NCBI GenBank assembly: GCA_949290055.1
Contig: CASEQJ010000008.1
Span: 1-64,000, forward strand
DNA length: 64,000 nt
Direction of reading: 5' to 3'
DNA from: an uncultured Olsenella sp.
Lineage (GTDB): Bacteria; Actinomycetota; Coriobacteriia; Coriobacteriales; Atopobiaceae
Under the pieces are notes generated by a model. It did no database searches. It had not been told where the DNA came from and worked only from the letters and a program-made list of their open reading frames with translations. Position 1 is the stretch's first letter. Each line of letters starts with the position of its first letter. Shown here piece by piece: positions 10,681 through 20,598 of this stretch. The position numbers were made by a program, and so were the translations under genes.

Positions 10681-10909
10681 TGCAAAACGGGCTCTCGTGT
10701 GATAAAAAGGCGCGATGGAATGCAAAACGGGCTCTCGTGTGATGATTTTTTCGCTCGTTTCAACACTTTGATTTCTCTTTCTATTTTATCAACTGGTCTT
10801 TTCCCGGCGAAGTCACTCTCTGGTGCGATGCAAGGGAAGAAAACTCATCACACGAGAGCCCGTTTTGCATTCAGGACGGGACAATCATCACACGAGAGCC
10901 CGTTTTGCA
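10681..10909. repeat. Array B: two direct plus two inverted 23-26 bp repeats, exact 40 bp period
   Basis: The direct copies at 10681-10703 and 10721-10746 read TGCAAAACGGGCTCTCGTG followed by TGAT. The inverted copies are at 10845-10869 and 10884-10909. Each pair is spaced exactly 40 bp and the copies are virtually identical. The core CAAAACG-N4-CTCGTGTGA is shared with array A. The centre (about 10747-10844) is AT-rich. It occupies the 411 bp gap between the response-regulator stop and the ABC operon start. Confidence 0.9.
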
Positions 10910-10910
10910 G

Positions 10911-10979
10911 TGAGACAAGGGGGGGCATTTGTCTCATTAATTGTGAAATGAGAAAAATGCCCCCGTCACCTTTGTCTCA
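10911..10979 (-). terminator. Nested hairpin terminator after the response regulator
   Basis: An inner stem GGGGGCATTTGTCTCAT (10921-10937) pairs with ATGAGAAAAATGCCCCC (10948-10964). An outer TGAGACAA/TTTGTCTCA arm closes it and includes the stop codon. It contains a run of seven G. Confidence 0.75.
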
Positions 10980-11663
10980 CGCGAGCTTGAAGCCCATGCC
11001 CCAGACGGTCTTGAGGTAGTCGTCGGTGCCGGTGGCGCGCAACTTGGCGCGTATGTTGGAGACGTGCACGGCCACCGTGGAGTCGTCGCCCGCAAAGGGC
11101 TCGCCCCACGCCAGCTCAAAGAGCTCGGCCTTCGAGAAAACCTTGTTCGGCCGGCGCACGAGCGCCTCGAGAATGTTGAACTCGATCCTGGTGAGCGGGA
11201 CCTCCGTGGCGTCGTCAACGGCGAGCGTGCGCGCCGTGGCGTCAAGGGTCCAGCGACGGTAGCGCAGCGCCTCGGCGGAGGCGGAGACGGCCGTGCCGCG
11301 GTGGCGCAGCTGCACGGCAACGCGCGCCGCGAGCTCGTCGAGGTCGAAGGGCTTCACGAGATAGTCGTCCGCGCCCAGGCCGAGAAGACCGATCTTGTCG
11401 GCAGCCGTCGCGCGGGCGGAGATCACCACGACGGGCGTCGCGGCGTCGCGTTCGCGAATGAGCCCCACGAGCTCCTCCCCCGTCGCGCCCGGCAGCATGA
11501 GGTCACAGACGACGAGGTCAAACGCCATGTTCTTCTCGCCCAGCAGAAGGCGTGCCTCGGAGCCGGAGAAGGCCTGCGTCACCGCGTGGCCGTCACGCGC
11601 GAGACGCGTCGTCACGACGTCGTTGATCGCCGCGTCGTCCTCAATCACCAGCACCCGCGCCAT
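10977..11663 (-). CDS. OmpR/PhoB-family response regulator
   Basis: A 228 aa regulator. The receiver domain has acidic residues Asp9 and Asp10, phospho-acceptor Asp54 (VVCDLMLPG) and the LVKPF lysine near 104. The C-terminal winged helix ends with the usual VWGMGFKL. It is transcribed in the same direction as the ABC exporter and sensor kinase and is the probable partner of that kinase, although the kinase lies four genes away. Array B lies directly downstream, in front of the exporter; whether this regulator binds it is unknown. Confidence 0.94.
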   Translation of the reverse strand: MARVLVIEDDAAINDVVTTRLARDGHAVTQAFSGSEARLLLGEKNMAFDLVVCDLMLPGATGEELVGLIRERDAATPVVVISARATAADKIGLLGLGADDYLVKPFDLDELAARVAVQLRHRGTAVSASAEALRYRRWTLDATARTLAVDDATEVPLTRIEFNILEALVRRPNKVFSKAELFELAWGEPFAGDDSTVAVHVSNIRAKLRATGTDDYLKTVWGMGFKLA

Positions 11664-11676
11664 GTTCCTCCCAAAG

Positions 11677-11705
11677 TGATACGAAGGGACCGTCCCTTCG
11701 TATCA
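11677..11705. repeat. Perfect 29 nt palindrome overlapping a stop codon
   Basis: Arms TGATACGAAGGGAC (11677-11690) and GTCCCTTCGTATCA (11692-11705) surround one central base. The right arm contains the stop codon of the PHP gene. The 14+1+14 geometry and the inner GGGACNGTCCC are the same as in the REP palindromes at 19537 and 52931, although the outer bases differ. Confidence 0.85.
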
Positions 11706-12542
11706 TAGCGGCATGGAGTCCCAGGAGCCGTCCGCGCGGGGAACCTCGACGCTGCGATAGCCGACCTCCCACGCATGCGCGTATGCCTCGGCTATGCCGT
11801 CGCATATGTCCTCGGGGCGGTGGCCGTCGGAGGCAACGGTTATGGGGACGCCGGCACGGCAGAAGCGCTCGAGCAGGCCCGGGGCCGGATAGTAGGACCC
11901 CACGCCCTTGCGCCAGCCCGCCGTCGAGAGCTCCACGCGCCGCCCGGTGTCGTGCGCGCACGCTGCCATCTCGTCCCAGAGCGGGTCCATGCTCCCCTCG
12001 TAGGCAAACCCCTTGGTCCGCATGAGCTCGGGCAGGTCGGGGTGGGCCATGGAGCCAAACGGCAGCGGGCTCTCGCAGGCGGCGCACCAGGAGTCCACGT
12101 AGCGGCGCCACACGCCGTTCGCCCCAAGCTCGCGCCAAATGGCGTAGTCCTCGGCGTCGTCCACCCACGAACCCTCCTCGGGCGTGCCGAGCCAGTGCAC
12201 GCTGCCGAGCAGAAAGCTCGCCCCCGCGGCAAAGCGCTCCACGTTGGGCTCGCAGCCCGGGTACCAGTCGCACTCAAAGCCGTAGACCATTTCCAGCTCC
12301 GGGTGCGCGTCGCGCGCGGCCTCCCACGCGGCGCGGTGCGCGGGGAGCTCCGCCTCGACGACGCCGATGCTGCCGTCGGGGTCCATAAGCGCGGGCAGCG
12401 TCAGGTGGTCGGTCGAGACGAGGACGGCGCACCCCGCCGCGACGGCGGAGCGGGCGTTCTCCTCGAAGGTCCCCACGCCGTCGGAGAAGTGCGTGTGGGT
12501 GTGCGTGTCGACAATCGCAGCCGCGGGCAGCGAGCGAGGCAT
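11703..12542 (-). CDS. PHP-domain phosphoesterase (histidinol-phosphatase-like)
   Basis: A 279 aa metal-dependent phosphoesterase. The PHP signature THTHTHFSD at residues 13-21 supplies the first metal ligands. Later histidines appear in STDHLTLP, GSVHWLG and MAHPDLPE, and ASDGHRPEDI closes the site. This is the HisK-type histidinol-phosphatase fold, but no his genes are nearby, so another substrate is possible. ATG 12542 with AAAGGAG upstream is preferred over an upstream in-frame start. Confidence 0.82.
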   Translation of the reverse strand: MPRSLPAAAIVDTHTHTHFSDGVGTFEENARSAVAAGCAVLVSTDHLTLPALMDPDGSIGVVEAELPAHRAAWEAARDAHPELEMVYGFECDWYPGCEPNVERFAAGASFLLGSVHWLGTPEEGSWVDDAEDYAIWRELGANGVWRRYVDSWCAACESPLPFGSMAHPDLPELMRTKGFAYEGSMDPLWDEMAACAHDTGRRVELSTAGWRKGVGSYYPAPGLLERFCRAGVPITVASDGHRPEDICDGIAEAYAHAWEVGYRSVEVPRADGSWDSMPL

Positions 12543-12565
12543 GCGCGGGCTCCTTTCTTCGAGAA

Positions 12566-12594
12566 GGGCCGCCGGGCGAGAGACCCGACGGCCC
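12566..12594 (-). terminator. GC-rich hairpin after carB
   Basis: Stem GGGCCGYCGGG paired with CCCGACGGCCC, with CTTCTCG immediately following on the minus strand instead of a long T run. A second weak inverted repeat TGACAAA/TTTGTCA lies between it and the carB stop (12602-12627). Confidence 0.55.
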
Positions 12595-12629
12595 AAGCTG
12601 TGACAAACGACCCTGGCACCTTTGTCAGG

Positions 12630-15600
12630 TTACAGGTCCTGGAGGGCGTAGACGGAGAGCGAGCCCTCGCGCAGGGCGGCGATCGCCTGGACGAGCGCCA
12701 CCGCGCCGGACATGGTCGTGGCCATGTCGATTCCGCGGCTCACGGCCTCGCCGCGCATCTTGGTGCCGTCGCCGCGGGAGCTGTGGCCCTTGGGCGTGTT
12801 GATCAGGAAGGAGATCTTGCCGTCGGCCATGAGGTCGAGAATGTTGGGACTGCCCTCGGAGATGGGCTTCACGACCTCGCAGGGAATGCCCGCGGCGCGC
12901 AGGGTCTTGGCCGTGCCGCGCGTGGCGAGCAGGTCGTAGCCAAGGTTGCGCAGCGACAGCGCCACCGGCGCCACCGAGCGCTTGTCGCGGTCGCACACGG
13001 AAATGAAGACGCTGCCGGACTGGGGCACGTCGTACTCGATCGCCTCGCGGGTCTTGGCGTAGGCCTTGGGGAAGGTGACGTCGAGGCCCATGACCTCGCC
13101 GGTGGACTTCATCTCGGGTCCAAGCGTGACGTCGGCGCCCGGGAAGCGGCTCCACGGCATGACGGCCTCCTTGACCGCGTAGTAGCCGCGGTCGTGCGCC
13201 TCCTCCGGAAGGCCGAGGTCGCGAATCCTCTCGCCGCTCATAATGCGCGCGGCGCACTTGGCCAGCGGCACGCCGGTGGCCTTGGACGAGAAGGGCACGG
13301 TGCGGCTCGCGCGCGGGTTGAGCTCGATCACGAAGACCTGCTCGTCACGAACGGCGTACTGCACGTTGAGGAGGCCCTGAATGTGGCAGGAGAGCGCGAG
13401 ACGACGCGTGGTCTCGCGGACCTTCTCGACCAGGCGGTCGGAGAGCGAGAAGGGCGGGAAGCAGCAGGCGGAGTCGCCGGAGTGGATGCCGCACTCCTCA
13501 ATGTGCTCGAGGACCGCGCCCACGTAGCACTCCTCGGTGTCGCAGAGGGCGTCCACGTCGAGCTCGATGGCGTCCTCGAGGAAGGCGTCCAGGTAGACGG
13601 GGTGGTCCGGGGAGACCTTGGTGGCCTCCTCCATGTAGCTCACCAGGTCCTCGTCGTCATAGACAATGCCCATGCCGCGGCCGCCGAGCACGTAGCTCGG
13701 ACGGACGAGCAGCGGGTAGCCCACGCGACGCGCCACGGACTTGGCCTCGTCGACGGTCTCGGCCGTGCTCGAGGGCGGATAGGCAATCTCGAGGCGGTCG
13801 AGCAGGCTCGCAAAGCGGTCGCGGTCCTCGGCGAGGTCAATCGCCTCGGGCTGGGTGCCCATAATGGGGACGCCGGCGGCCTTGAGGCGCTTGGCGAGGT
13901 TGATCGGGGTCTGGCCGCCAAGGGTGACGATCACGCCCACGGGCTTCTCGACCTCAATGACGTTCATGACGTCCTCGAAGGTGAGCGGCTCGAAGTAGAG
14001 GCGGTCGGAGGTGTCGTAGTCGGTGGAGACGGTCTCGGGGTTGCAGTTGACCATGACGGTCTCGTAGCCCTTGGCCGCGAGCGCGTAGGCCGCGTGGACG
14101 CAGCAGTAGTCGAACTCAATGCCCTGGCCGATGCGGTTGGGGCCGGCGGAGAGAATGACCACGCGGGGCTTCTCTGCCTCGTGGAACTCGGTCACGCCGC
14201 CCTTCTCGTAGGTGAGGTAGTGGTAGCTCGTGCGGGCCGCGAACTCGCCGGCGCAGGTGTCGACGGTCTTTATGCACGGGCGCACGCCGAGGACCTCGCG
14301 CACGGCGCGCACCGTGTCCTCGCGCTGGTTGGTGAGGTGCGCGAGCTGCGCGTCCGAGAAGCCCAGCTGCTTGGCGGCCATCATGGTGTCGGCGTCGAGC
14401 CCGGCGAGGCCGCGCTCGCGGATGACACCCTCGGCGGTCACGATGTCGGCAATGCGGTTGAGGAACCAGTGATCGATCTTGGTGAGGTCAAAGACGCGCT
14501 CGACGCTCCAGCCACGACGCAGCGCCTCGGTCACGTAGAGGATGCGGTCCGGCGTGGGCGTGGCCACGCGGCGCTCGAACTCCTCCTCGGTAAGGCCGGC
14601 AAAGTCGTCCGCCCCGTCGGCGCCCAGGCCGGCGTGCCCCTGCTCGAGGGAGCGCATGGCCTTCTGCATGGCCTCCTCAAAGGTGGAGCCAATAGACATG
14701 ACCTCGCCCACGGCCTTCATGCGCGTGGTGAGCGTGTCGTCGGTGCCCTTGAACTTCTCGAAGGCGAAGCGCGGGACCTTGACCACGCAGTAGTCGATCG
14801 AGGGCTCGAAGCAGGCCGGCGTCTCGCGCGTGATGTCGTTCTCGATCTCGTCGAGGGTGTAGCCCACGGAGAGCAGGGCGGCCATCTTGGCGATCGGGAA
14901 GCCGGTGGCCTTGGAGGCGAGCGCCGAGGAGCGCGAGACGCGCGGGTTCATCTCGATGACGATGACGCGGCCGTCGTCGGGGTTCACGGCGAACTGCACG
15001 TTGGAGCCGCCGCAGGCGACGCCAACGCGCTCGAGGATTGCGAGCGAGTAGTCGCGCAGGCGCTGGAGCTCGAAGTCGTTCAGGGTCTGGCACGGCGCCA
15101 CGGTGATGGAGTCGCCGGTGTGGACGCCCATGGGGTCGAGGTTCTCAATGGAGCAGATCACGACGCCGTTGCCCGCGGAGTCGCGCATGACCTCCATCTC
15201 GATCTCCTTCCAGCCCTCGACGGACTGCTCGACGAGCACCTCGCTCTCGGGCGAGAGCGCGAGGCCCTGCTCGGCAATGTGCACGAGGTCGTCGTGGTCG
15301 TAGGCCATGCCGCCGCCGGCGCCGCCGAGCGTGAAGGCCGGGCGCAGGACCACCGGGTAGCCGAGCTCGTCGGCGATCTTCTCGCACTCCTCGACGGTGT
15401 GCGCTATGCCGGACTTGGCGACCTCGAGGCCAATGTCGCGCATGGCGTTGGCAAAGAGCTCGCGGTCCTCGCCGGTCTCGATCGAGTCGACGTCGCAGCC
15501 TATGACCTCGACGCCGTACTTCTCAAGTACGCCCGACTTGCCGAGGGCGACGGCGCAGTTGAGGCCCGTCTGACCGCCCATGTTGGGCAGCAGCGCGTCC

Positions 15601-15848
15601 GGGCGCTCCTTCTCGATTACCTTGGTCACGGACTCGACGGTAATGGGCTCTATGTAGGTGCGGTCGGCGGTCTCCGGGTCGGTCATGATCGTGGCCGGGT
15701 TGGAGTTCACGAGGACGACCTCGTAGCCCTCCGAGCGCAGGGCCTTGCAGGCCTGGGTGCCGGAGTAGTCGAACTCGCAGGCCTGGCCAATGACGATGGG
15801 GCCGGAACCTATGATCAGGATCTTCTTTATGTCGGTGCGCTTGGGCAT
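12630..15848 (-). CDS. carB: Carbamoyl-phosphate synthase large subunit
   Basis: A 1072 aa subunit that makes carbamoyl phosphate from bicarbonate, ammonia and two ATP, for pyrimidine and arginine synthesis. Two homologous ATP-grasp halves are visible. The first starts with [23 protein letters not shown] and the second with [20 protein letters not shown] near residue 560. The C-terminal MGS-like allosteric domain covers about 930-1072. Length is canonical. Its start follows the carA stop directly (15849/15848), so the subunits are translated together. Confidence 0.98.
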   Translation of the reverse strand: MPKRTDIKKILIIGSGPIVIGQACEFDYSGTQACKALRSEGYEVVLVNSNPATIMTDPETADRTYIEPITVESVTKVIEKERPDALLPNMGGQTGLNCAVALGKSGVLEKYGVEVIGCDVDSIETGEDRELFANAMRDIGLEVAKSGIAHTVEECEKIADELGYPVVLRPAFTLGGAGGGMAYDHDDLVHIAEQGLALSPESEVLVEQSVEGWKEIEMEVMRDSAGNGVVICSIENLDPMGVHTGDSITVAPCQTLNDFELQRLRDYSLAILERVGVACGGSNVQFAVNPDDGRVIVIEMNPRVSRSSALASKATGFPIAKMAALLSVGYTLDEIENDITRETPACFEPSIDYCVVKVPRFAFEKFKGTDDTLTTRMKAVGEVMSIGSTFEEAMQKAMRSLEQGHAGLGADGADDFAGLTEEEFERRVATPTPDRILYVTEALRRGWSVERVFDLTKIDHWFLNRIADIVTAEGVIRERGLAGLDADTMMAAKQLGFSDAQLAHLTNQREDTVRAVREVLGVRPCIKTVDTCAGEFAARTSYHYLTYEKGGVTEFHEAEKPRVVILSAGPNRIGQGIEFDYCCVHAAYALAAKGYETVMVNCNPETVSTDYDTSDRLYFEPLTFEDVMNVIEVEKPVGVIVTLGGQTPINLAKRLKAAGVPIMGTQPEAIDLAEDRDRFASLLDRLEIAYPPSSTAETVDEAKSVARRVGYPLLVRPSYVLGGRGMGIVYDDEDLVSYMEEATKVSPDHPVYLDAFLEDAIELDVDALCDTEECYVGAVLEHIEECGIHSGDSACCFPPFSLSDRLVEKVRETTRRLALSCHIQGLLNVQYAVRDEQVFVIELNPRASRTVPFSSKATGVPLAKCAARIMSGERIRDLGLPEEAHDRGYYAVKEAVMPWSRFPGADVTLGPEMKSTGEVMGLDVTFPKAYAKTREAIEYDVPQSGSVFISVCDRDKRSVAPVALSLRNLGYDLLATRGTAKTLRAAGIPCEVVKPISEGSPNILDLMADGKISFLINTPKGHSSRGDGTKMRGEAVSRGIDMATTMSGAVALVQAIAALREGSLSVYALQDL

Positions 15849-17117
15849 CTAGAAGCGCCTCCCCTCGCGGACGTCGATGGCGAGGTAGTCGTCCTCGCCG
15901 CGCATGAGCTTGGCAAACGCCGAGAAGGCGTAGGTGGAGTCGTTGGGGCCGGGCTTGGCCTCGGGGTGGTACTGCATGGAGAAGGCGGGAATGTCGAGGA
16001 ACTGAATGCCCTCGGGCGTGCCGTCGTTGAGGTTGACGTGCGTGAGGCGCACGCGGCCGTACTTCTCGGTCTGGACGACGGGCGCCACGTGAGCGCGGGA
16101 CCAGAAGCGCAGGTCCTCGTCGGCGGGGTGCTCGGAGATGCCGCCGGAGAGCTCCGGGACGAGCGGGCCGAACGTGGAGAAGACCGGGCCGTAGTTGTGG
16201 TTCTGGGCCGTGATCTCGACCTTGCCGGTGAGCAGGTTCATGACAGGCTCGTTGCCGCCGTGGTGGCCGTACGGGAGCTTCTCGATCCGGGCGCCGGCCG
16301 CCATGGAGATGACCTGGTTGCCGAGGCAGATGCCAAAGACCGGCAGCTTGCCGAGGCAGGCGCGGACCGCCTCGACCACGGGGGGCACGCTGACCGGGTC
16401 GCCGGGGCCGTTGGAGAAGAACACGCCGTCAGGGCTCATCTCGAGGACCTTCTCGGCGAGCGTGTCCCACGGCACGACCGTGACCTCGCAGCCGGCGGCG
16501 GAGAGGCGCTTGGCGATGCCCTTCTTCTCGCCGCAGTCATAGGCGACGACGTGCAAGCGCGGCTGGCCGTCGGCGTCCTGGCCGGGAACGGTGTAGGGCT
16601 CTCGCGTGGAGACGTCGGCCACGTAGTTGTGGTCGGCGATGGCCGGGGAGGCCTTCACGCGCGCCACCAGGCTCTCGGGGTCGAGGTCCGTGGTGGAGAT
16701 GGCCGCCCTCATGGCGCCGCCCTCGCGAATCGCAATGGTGAGGGCGCGCGTGTCCACGTCCTCGATCGCCACGACGCCGTTCTGCGCGAGGAAGTTCGGA
16801 AAGGTCTCCACGGACTGCCAGTTGCTCGGCGTGTAGCACATGTCGTGGACCACGAGGCCGGCGAGGTGGAGCGGGTCGCCCTGCGTGTCCTTCTCGTTTA
16901 TGCCGTAGTTGCCGATCTGCGGGTAGGTCAGCGTGACGATCTGGCCCGCGTAGGACGGGTCGGAGACGATCTCCTGGTATCCAACCATCGAGGTGTTGAA
17001 CACGATCTCGCCGAAGGTCTCCCCCTCGGCGCCGGCAGAGCGCCCAAAGAAGTACATCCCGTTCTCGAGCGCGAGAAGCGCTCTCGGATGCCTGCCGTTG
17101 TCAACCAGTAGGTTCAC
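15849..17117 (-). CDS. carA: Carbamoyl-phosphate synthase small (glutaminase) subunit
   Basis: A 422 aa subunit that hydrolyses glutamine and channels ammonia to CarB. The N-terminal CarA domain starts MYFFGRSAGAEGETFGEIVFNT. The class I amidotransferase domain has nucleophile Cys264 and His384/Glu386 (QYHPEAKPGP). The normally conserved LGHQ reads LGNQ (Asn267); this residue is not part of the catalytic triad, so activity is expected. It is somewhat longer than E. coli CarA (382 aa). A probable PyrR-type attenuator lies upstream. Confidence 0.96.
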   Translation of the reverse strand: MNLLVDNGRHPRALLALENGMYFFGRSAGAEGETFGEIVFNTSMVGYQEIVSDPSYAGQIVTLTYPQIGNYGINEKDTQGDPLHLAGLVVHDMCYTPSNWQSVETFPNFLAQNGVVAIEDVDTRALTIAIREGGAMRAAISTTDLDPESLVARVKASPAIADHNYVADVSTREPYTVPGQDADGQPRLHVVAYDCGEKKGIAKRLSAAGCEVTVVPWDTLAEKVLEMSPDGVFFSNGPGDPVSVPPVVEAVRACLGKLPVFGICLGNQVISMAAGARIEKLPYGHHGGNEPVMNLLTGKVEITAQNHNYGPVFSTFGPLVPELSGGISEHPADEDLRFWSRAHVAPVVQTEKYGRVRLTHVNLNDGTPEGIQFLDIPAFSMQYHPEAKPGPNDSTYAFSAFAKLMRGEDDYLAIDVREGRRF

Positions 17118-17168
17118 AGCAACACCGCCCTTTCGTCACGCGCCCAGAGGGGCCCTGCCCGCAGCTAC

Positions 17169-17264
17169 AAAAAACGGAGCGACCGCCGCGAGGCGGAGAC
17201 TCCGAAGAAGGCAGCTGCGACTAGGTTGTGGACGCCTTTTCGGTCTCTCGTACCGTCTTAAAGG
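17169..17264 (-). promoter_or_regulatory. Probable PyrR-type attenuator in the carAB leader
   Basis: On the minus strand, 17264-17235 reads CCTTTAAG, then ACGGTACGAGAGACCG, then AAAAGG. This is a stem closed by CCTTT/AAAGG with a GAGAG loop, close to known PyrR-binding loops of pyr leaders. It is followed at 17204-17169 by a strong hairpin CGGAG..CTCCG with an inner CCGCC/GGCGG stem and six T, a terminator 52 bp before carA. Together they suggest uridine-nucleotide-dependent transcription attenuation. Family knowledge supports the logic; the match is by eye. Confidence 0.65.
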
Positions 17265-17378
17265 TCACGGGATAGCATAGCAGTTTGGGCGTTGCTCGTG
17301 TTGCGGGATAACGCATCCGCACAAAAGTCCGCATGGAAAGAGCTTGTTGCGCGAGGGCGCTGACTTCGGCGCTGGCAT

Positions 17379-17616
17379 GCTTAGGAATCCGGGGTAGTTG
17401 TAGGGTCGGACGGCGGCAACTTCGCTTAGGAATCAGGGGTTGTCGTAGGTTCTCACAGACGAGCCAGGGCGAGAAGTGCTTCTCGACGACAAAACCGCAG
17501 GAAGCCGGGAGCCCGCGGTGCTTCTCGCCAGCCGACGACACCCGAGAAGGTCCAACTACCCCAGATTCCTAAGCAAGCGTCCGAGACAAACCTACAACAA
17601 CCCCGAAATCCTTAGC
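17379..17616. repeat. Array C: two direct plus two inverted ~26 bp repeats
   Basis: Direct copies at 17379-17404 and 17424-17449 share the pattern GCTTAGGAATCMGGGGTWGT and end in GTAGG. Inverted copies lie at 17552-17574 and 17591-17616. Spacing is about 45 bp on the left and 42 bp on the right. The centre contains CGAGAAG-TG-CTTCTCG (about 17469-17485) and further CTTCTCG copies. The 650 bp gap between gdhA and carA otherwise holds only the pyr leader and a hairpin. The layout matches arrays A and B, but the repeat sequence is different. Confidence 0.85.
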
Positions 17617-17675
17617 ATTGCGCAGCGAGAAGGTCGCGCCCGCAACGAGGCATCGACAGGAGCGACCCTGTACGC

Positions 17676-17748
17676 GGGAGGCCCCTCCGGTTCTCTAAGC
17701 AAGAGTTCTGCGAAGCACACTCTTGCGTGAGAACCGGAGGGGCCTCCC
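17676..17748. repeat. 73 nt hairpin with 20 bp perfect arms
   Basis: Arms at 17676-17695 and 17729-17748 are perfect reverse complements (GGGAGGCCCCTCCGGTTCTC). A second 8 bp stem GCAAGAGT/ACTCTTGC is nested inside. No T run follows on either strand, so it is not a standard terminator. It lies 22 bp after the gdhA stop codon. Confidence 0.85.
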
Positions 17749-17770
17749 TACCGTGTATCAGGTCAGGCGA

Positions 17771-19501
<1,731 letters not shown>

Positions 19502-19536
19502 TCAAAGTATAGGTGAGCGTCGCGCGCCGGGCAATC

Positions 19537-19565
19537 TGTAAATTGGGGACAGTCCCCAATTTACA
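19537..19565. repeat. REP palindrome copy 1 (29 nt, perfect)
   Basis: TGTAAATTGGGGAC (19537-19550), a central base, then GTCCCCAATTTACA (19552-19565). It is one of four copies in the window related to the transposase gene at 20594-21355. Confidence 0.9.
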
Positions 19566-19651
19566 TATCCACGGACGTCGCGCCGCACGGCGCCCGGCAC
19601 TGCCGCGTGGCGTACAATCGATGCCACTGCAACCCTCGAGAAGGACGTCTT

Positions 19652-20575
19652 ATGGCCGGCTCTCCCCTCGGACGAACGCTGCTGATCGCCAACCCTGCCG
19701 CCCACAGCGGCAAGGGCGCCGCCGGCGCCGACTTTGCCCGTCACTTTCTGGGGAGCTTTGCCACCGCCACTCGTGGGTACGAGGTGCGCCTCACCCAGGG
19801 GCCGGGAGATGCCGTGGGCATTGCCGCCGGCGCCGTGGGCTTTGACACGGTGCTCGCGCTTGGCGGAGACGGCGTCATTCACGAGGTCGTAAACGGTCTC
19901 ATGAGGCTTCCCCAGTCCGCCCGACCGCAGCTCGGCATCATTCCCCTTGGGTCGGGCAACGACTACGCCCGCACGCTCGGCATGATGAAAAACGACGTGG
20001 AGGGCGCCTTTGCCCAGCTCGTGCGTGGCTCCGTGCGCGGGCTCGAGGTCGGCAGCGTCAACGGTGTTTACTTCATGCAGACGCTCTCGTTTGGTCTTGA
20101 CGCGGCAATTGCGCTCGACACTACGGAGCGGCGCACGGCCAACACCTCTCAGGAGGGGGAGGCGCTCTTCATCACCTCCGGACTCAAGATCCTCTCTCGG
20201 GCAAAGGACGGCTTCCCCTGCACCGCAAGCTTTGACGGCGAGAAGCCCGTCGACCTCAAGACGCTCATCTTTGCCGTGCAGGTGGGGCCCACCTACGGGG
20301 GCGGCTTCAAGGTTTGCCCGGGCGCCGATCCCGGAGACGGGCTTCTCGACGTCTGCTACAACGTCAGAAAGCCATTGCTCCCCCACCTGCTCGCGCTCTT
20401 TGGGCTGGCACGTAGCGGTCAACACGCAAGGTCACGCGTCGTGAGCCTGCGCCACATCCGTCACGCCGAGATCGACTTTGCGGAGGAGCCGCCCTGCCAG
20501 GTCGACGGCGAGCGCCTCATCGGCAGCCACTTTGTCATTGACGTCATCCCCCACGCCCTCCGCGTCGTCTGTTAA
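19652..20575 (+). CDS. Diacylglycerol/lipid kinase family protein (YegS/BmrU-like)
   Basis: A 307 aa cytoplasmic or membrane-peripheral kinase that phosphorylates a lipid such as diacylglycerol. The catalytic domain shows LLIANPAAHSGKG near the N-terminus, the nucleotide-binding LALGGDGVIHEVVNGL around 80-95, and IIPLGSGNDYARTLGM about 20 residues later. The C-terminal half shows the usual beta-sandwich ending with QVDGERL. ATG 19652 with GAGAAGGA upstream is preferred to an earlier ATG at 19607. Its stop codon lies inside REP copy 2. Confidence 0.92.
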   Translation: MAGSPLGRTLLIANPAAHSGKGAAGADFARHFLGSFATATRGYEVRLTQGPGDAVGIAAGAVGFDTVLALGGDGVIHEVVNGLMRLPQSARPQLGIIPLGSGNDYARTLGMMKNDVEGAFAQLVRGSVRGLEVGSVNGVYFMQTLSFGLDAAIALDTTERRTANTSQEGEALFITSGLKILSRAKDGFPCTASFDGEKPVDLKTLIFAVQVGPTYGGGFKVCPGADPGDGLLDVCYNVRKPLLPHLLALFGLARSGQHARSRVVSLRHIRHAEIDFAEEPPCQVDGERLIGSHFVIDVIPHALRVVC

Positions 20576-20598
20576 TTGGGGACAGTCCCCAATTTACA
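20570..20598. repeat. REP palindrome copy 2, shared by two converging stop codons
   Basis: TGTTAATTGGGGAC, a central base, then GTCCCCAATTTACA, with one arm mismatch. The left arm contains the TAA of the lipid kinase and the right arm the TAA of the transposase on the opposite strand. Confidence 0.9.

Noticed and set aside
10681-10909. Could array B be a CRISPR array?
   Set aside because: Only two direct copies with a spacer of about 17 bp, followed by two inverted copies; no cas genes are in the window.
11775-17111. Open frame of 1778 codons on the plus strand opposite carAB
   Set aside because: It is a GC-rich shadow of carB, carA and the PHP gene; its sequence is low-complexity (Ala, Gly, Val, His rich) with no domain. 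The same holds for long plus-strand frames at 3594-5471, 31147-33333, 33180-35603 and 45311-47224.
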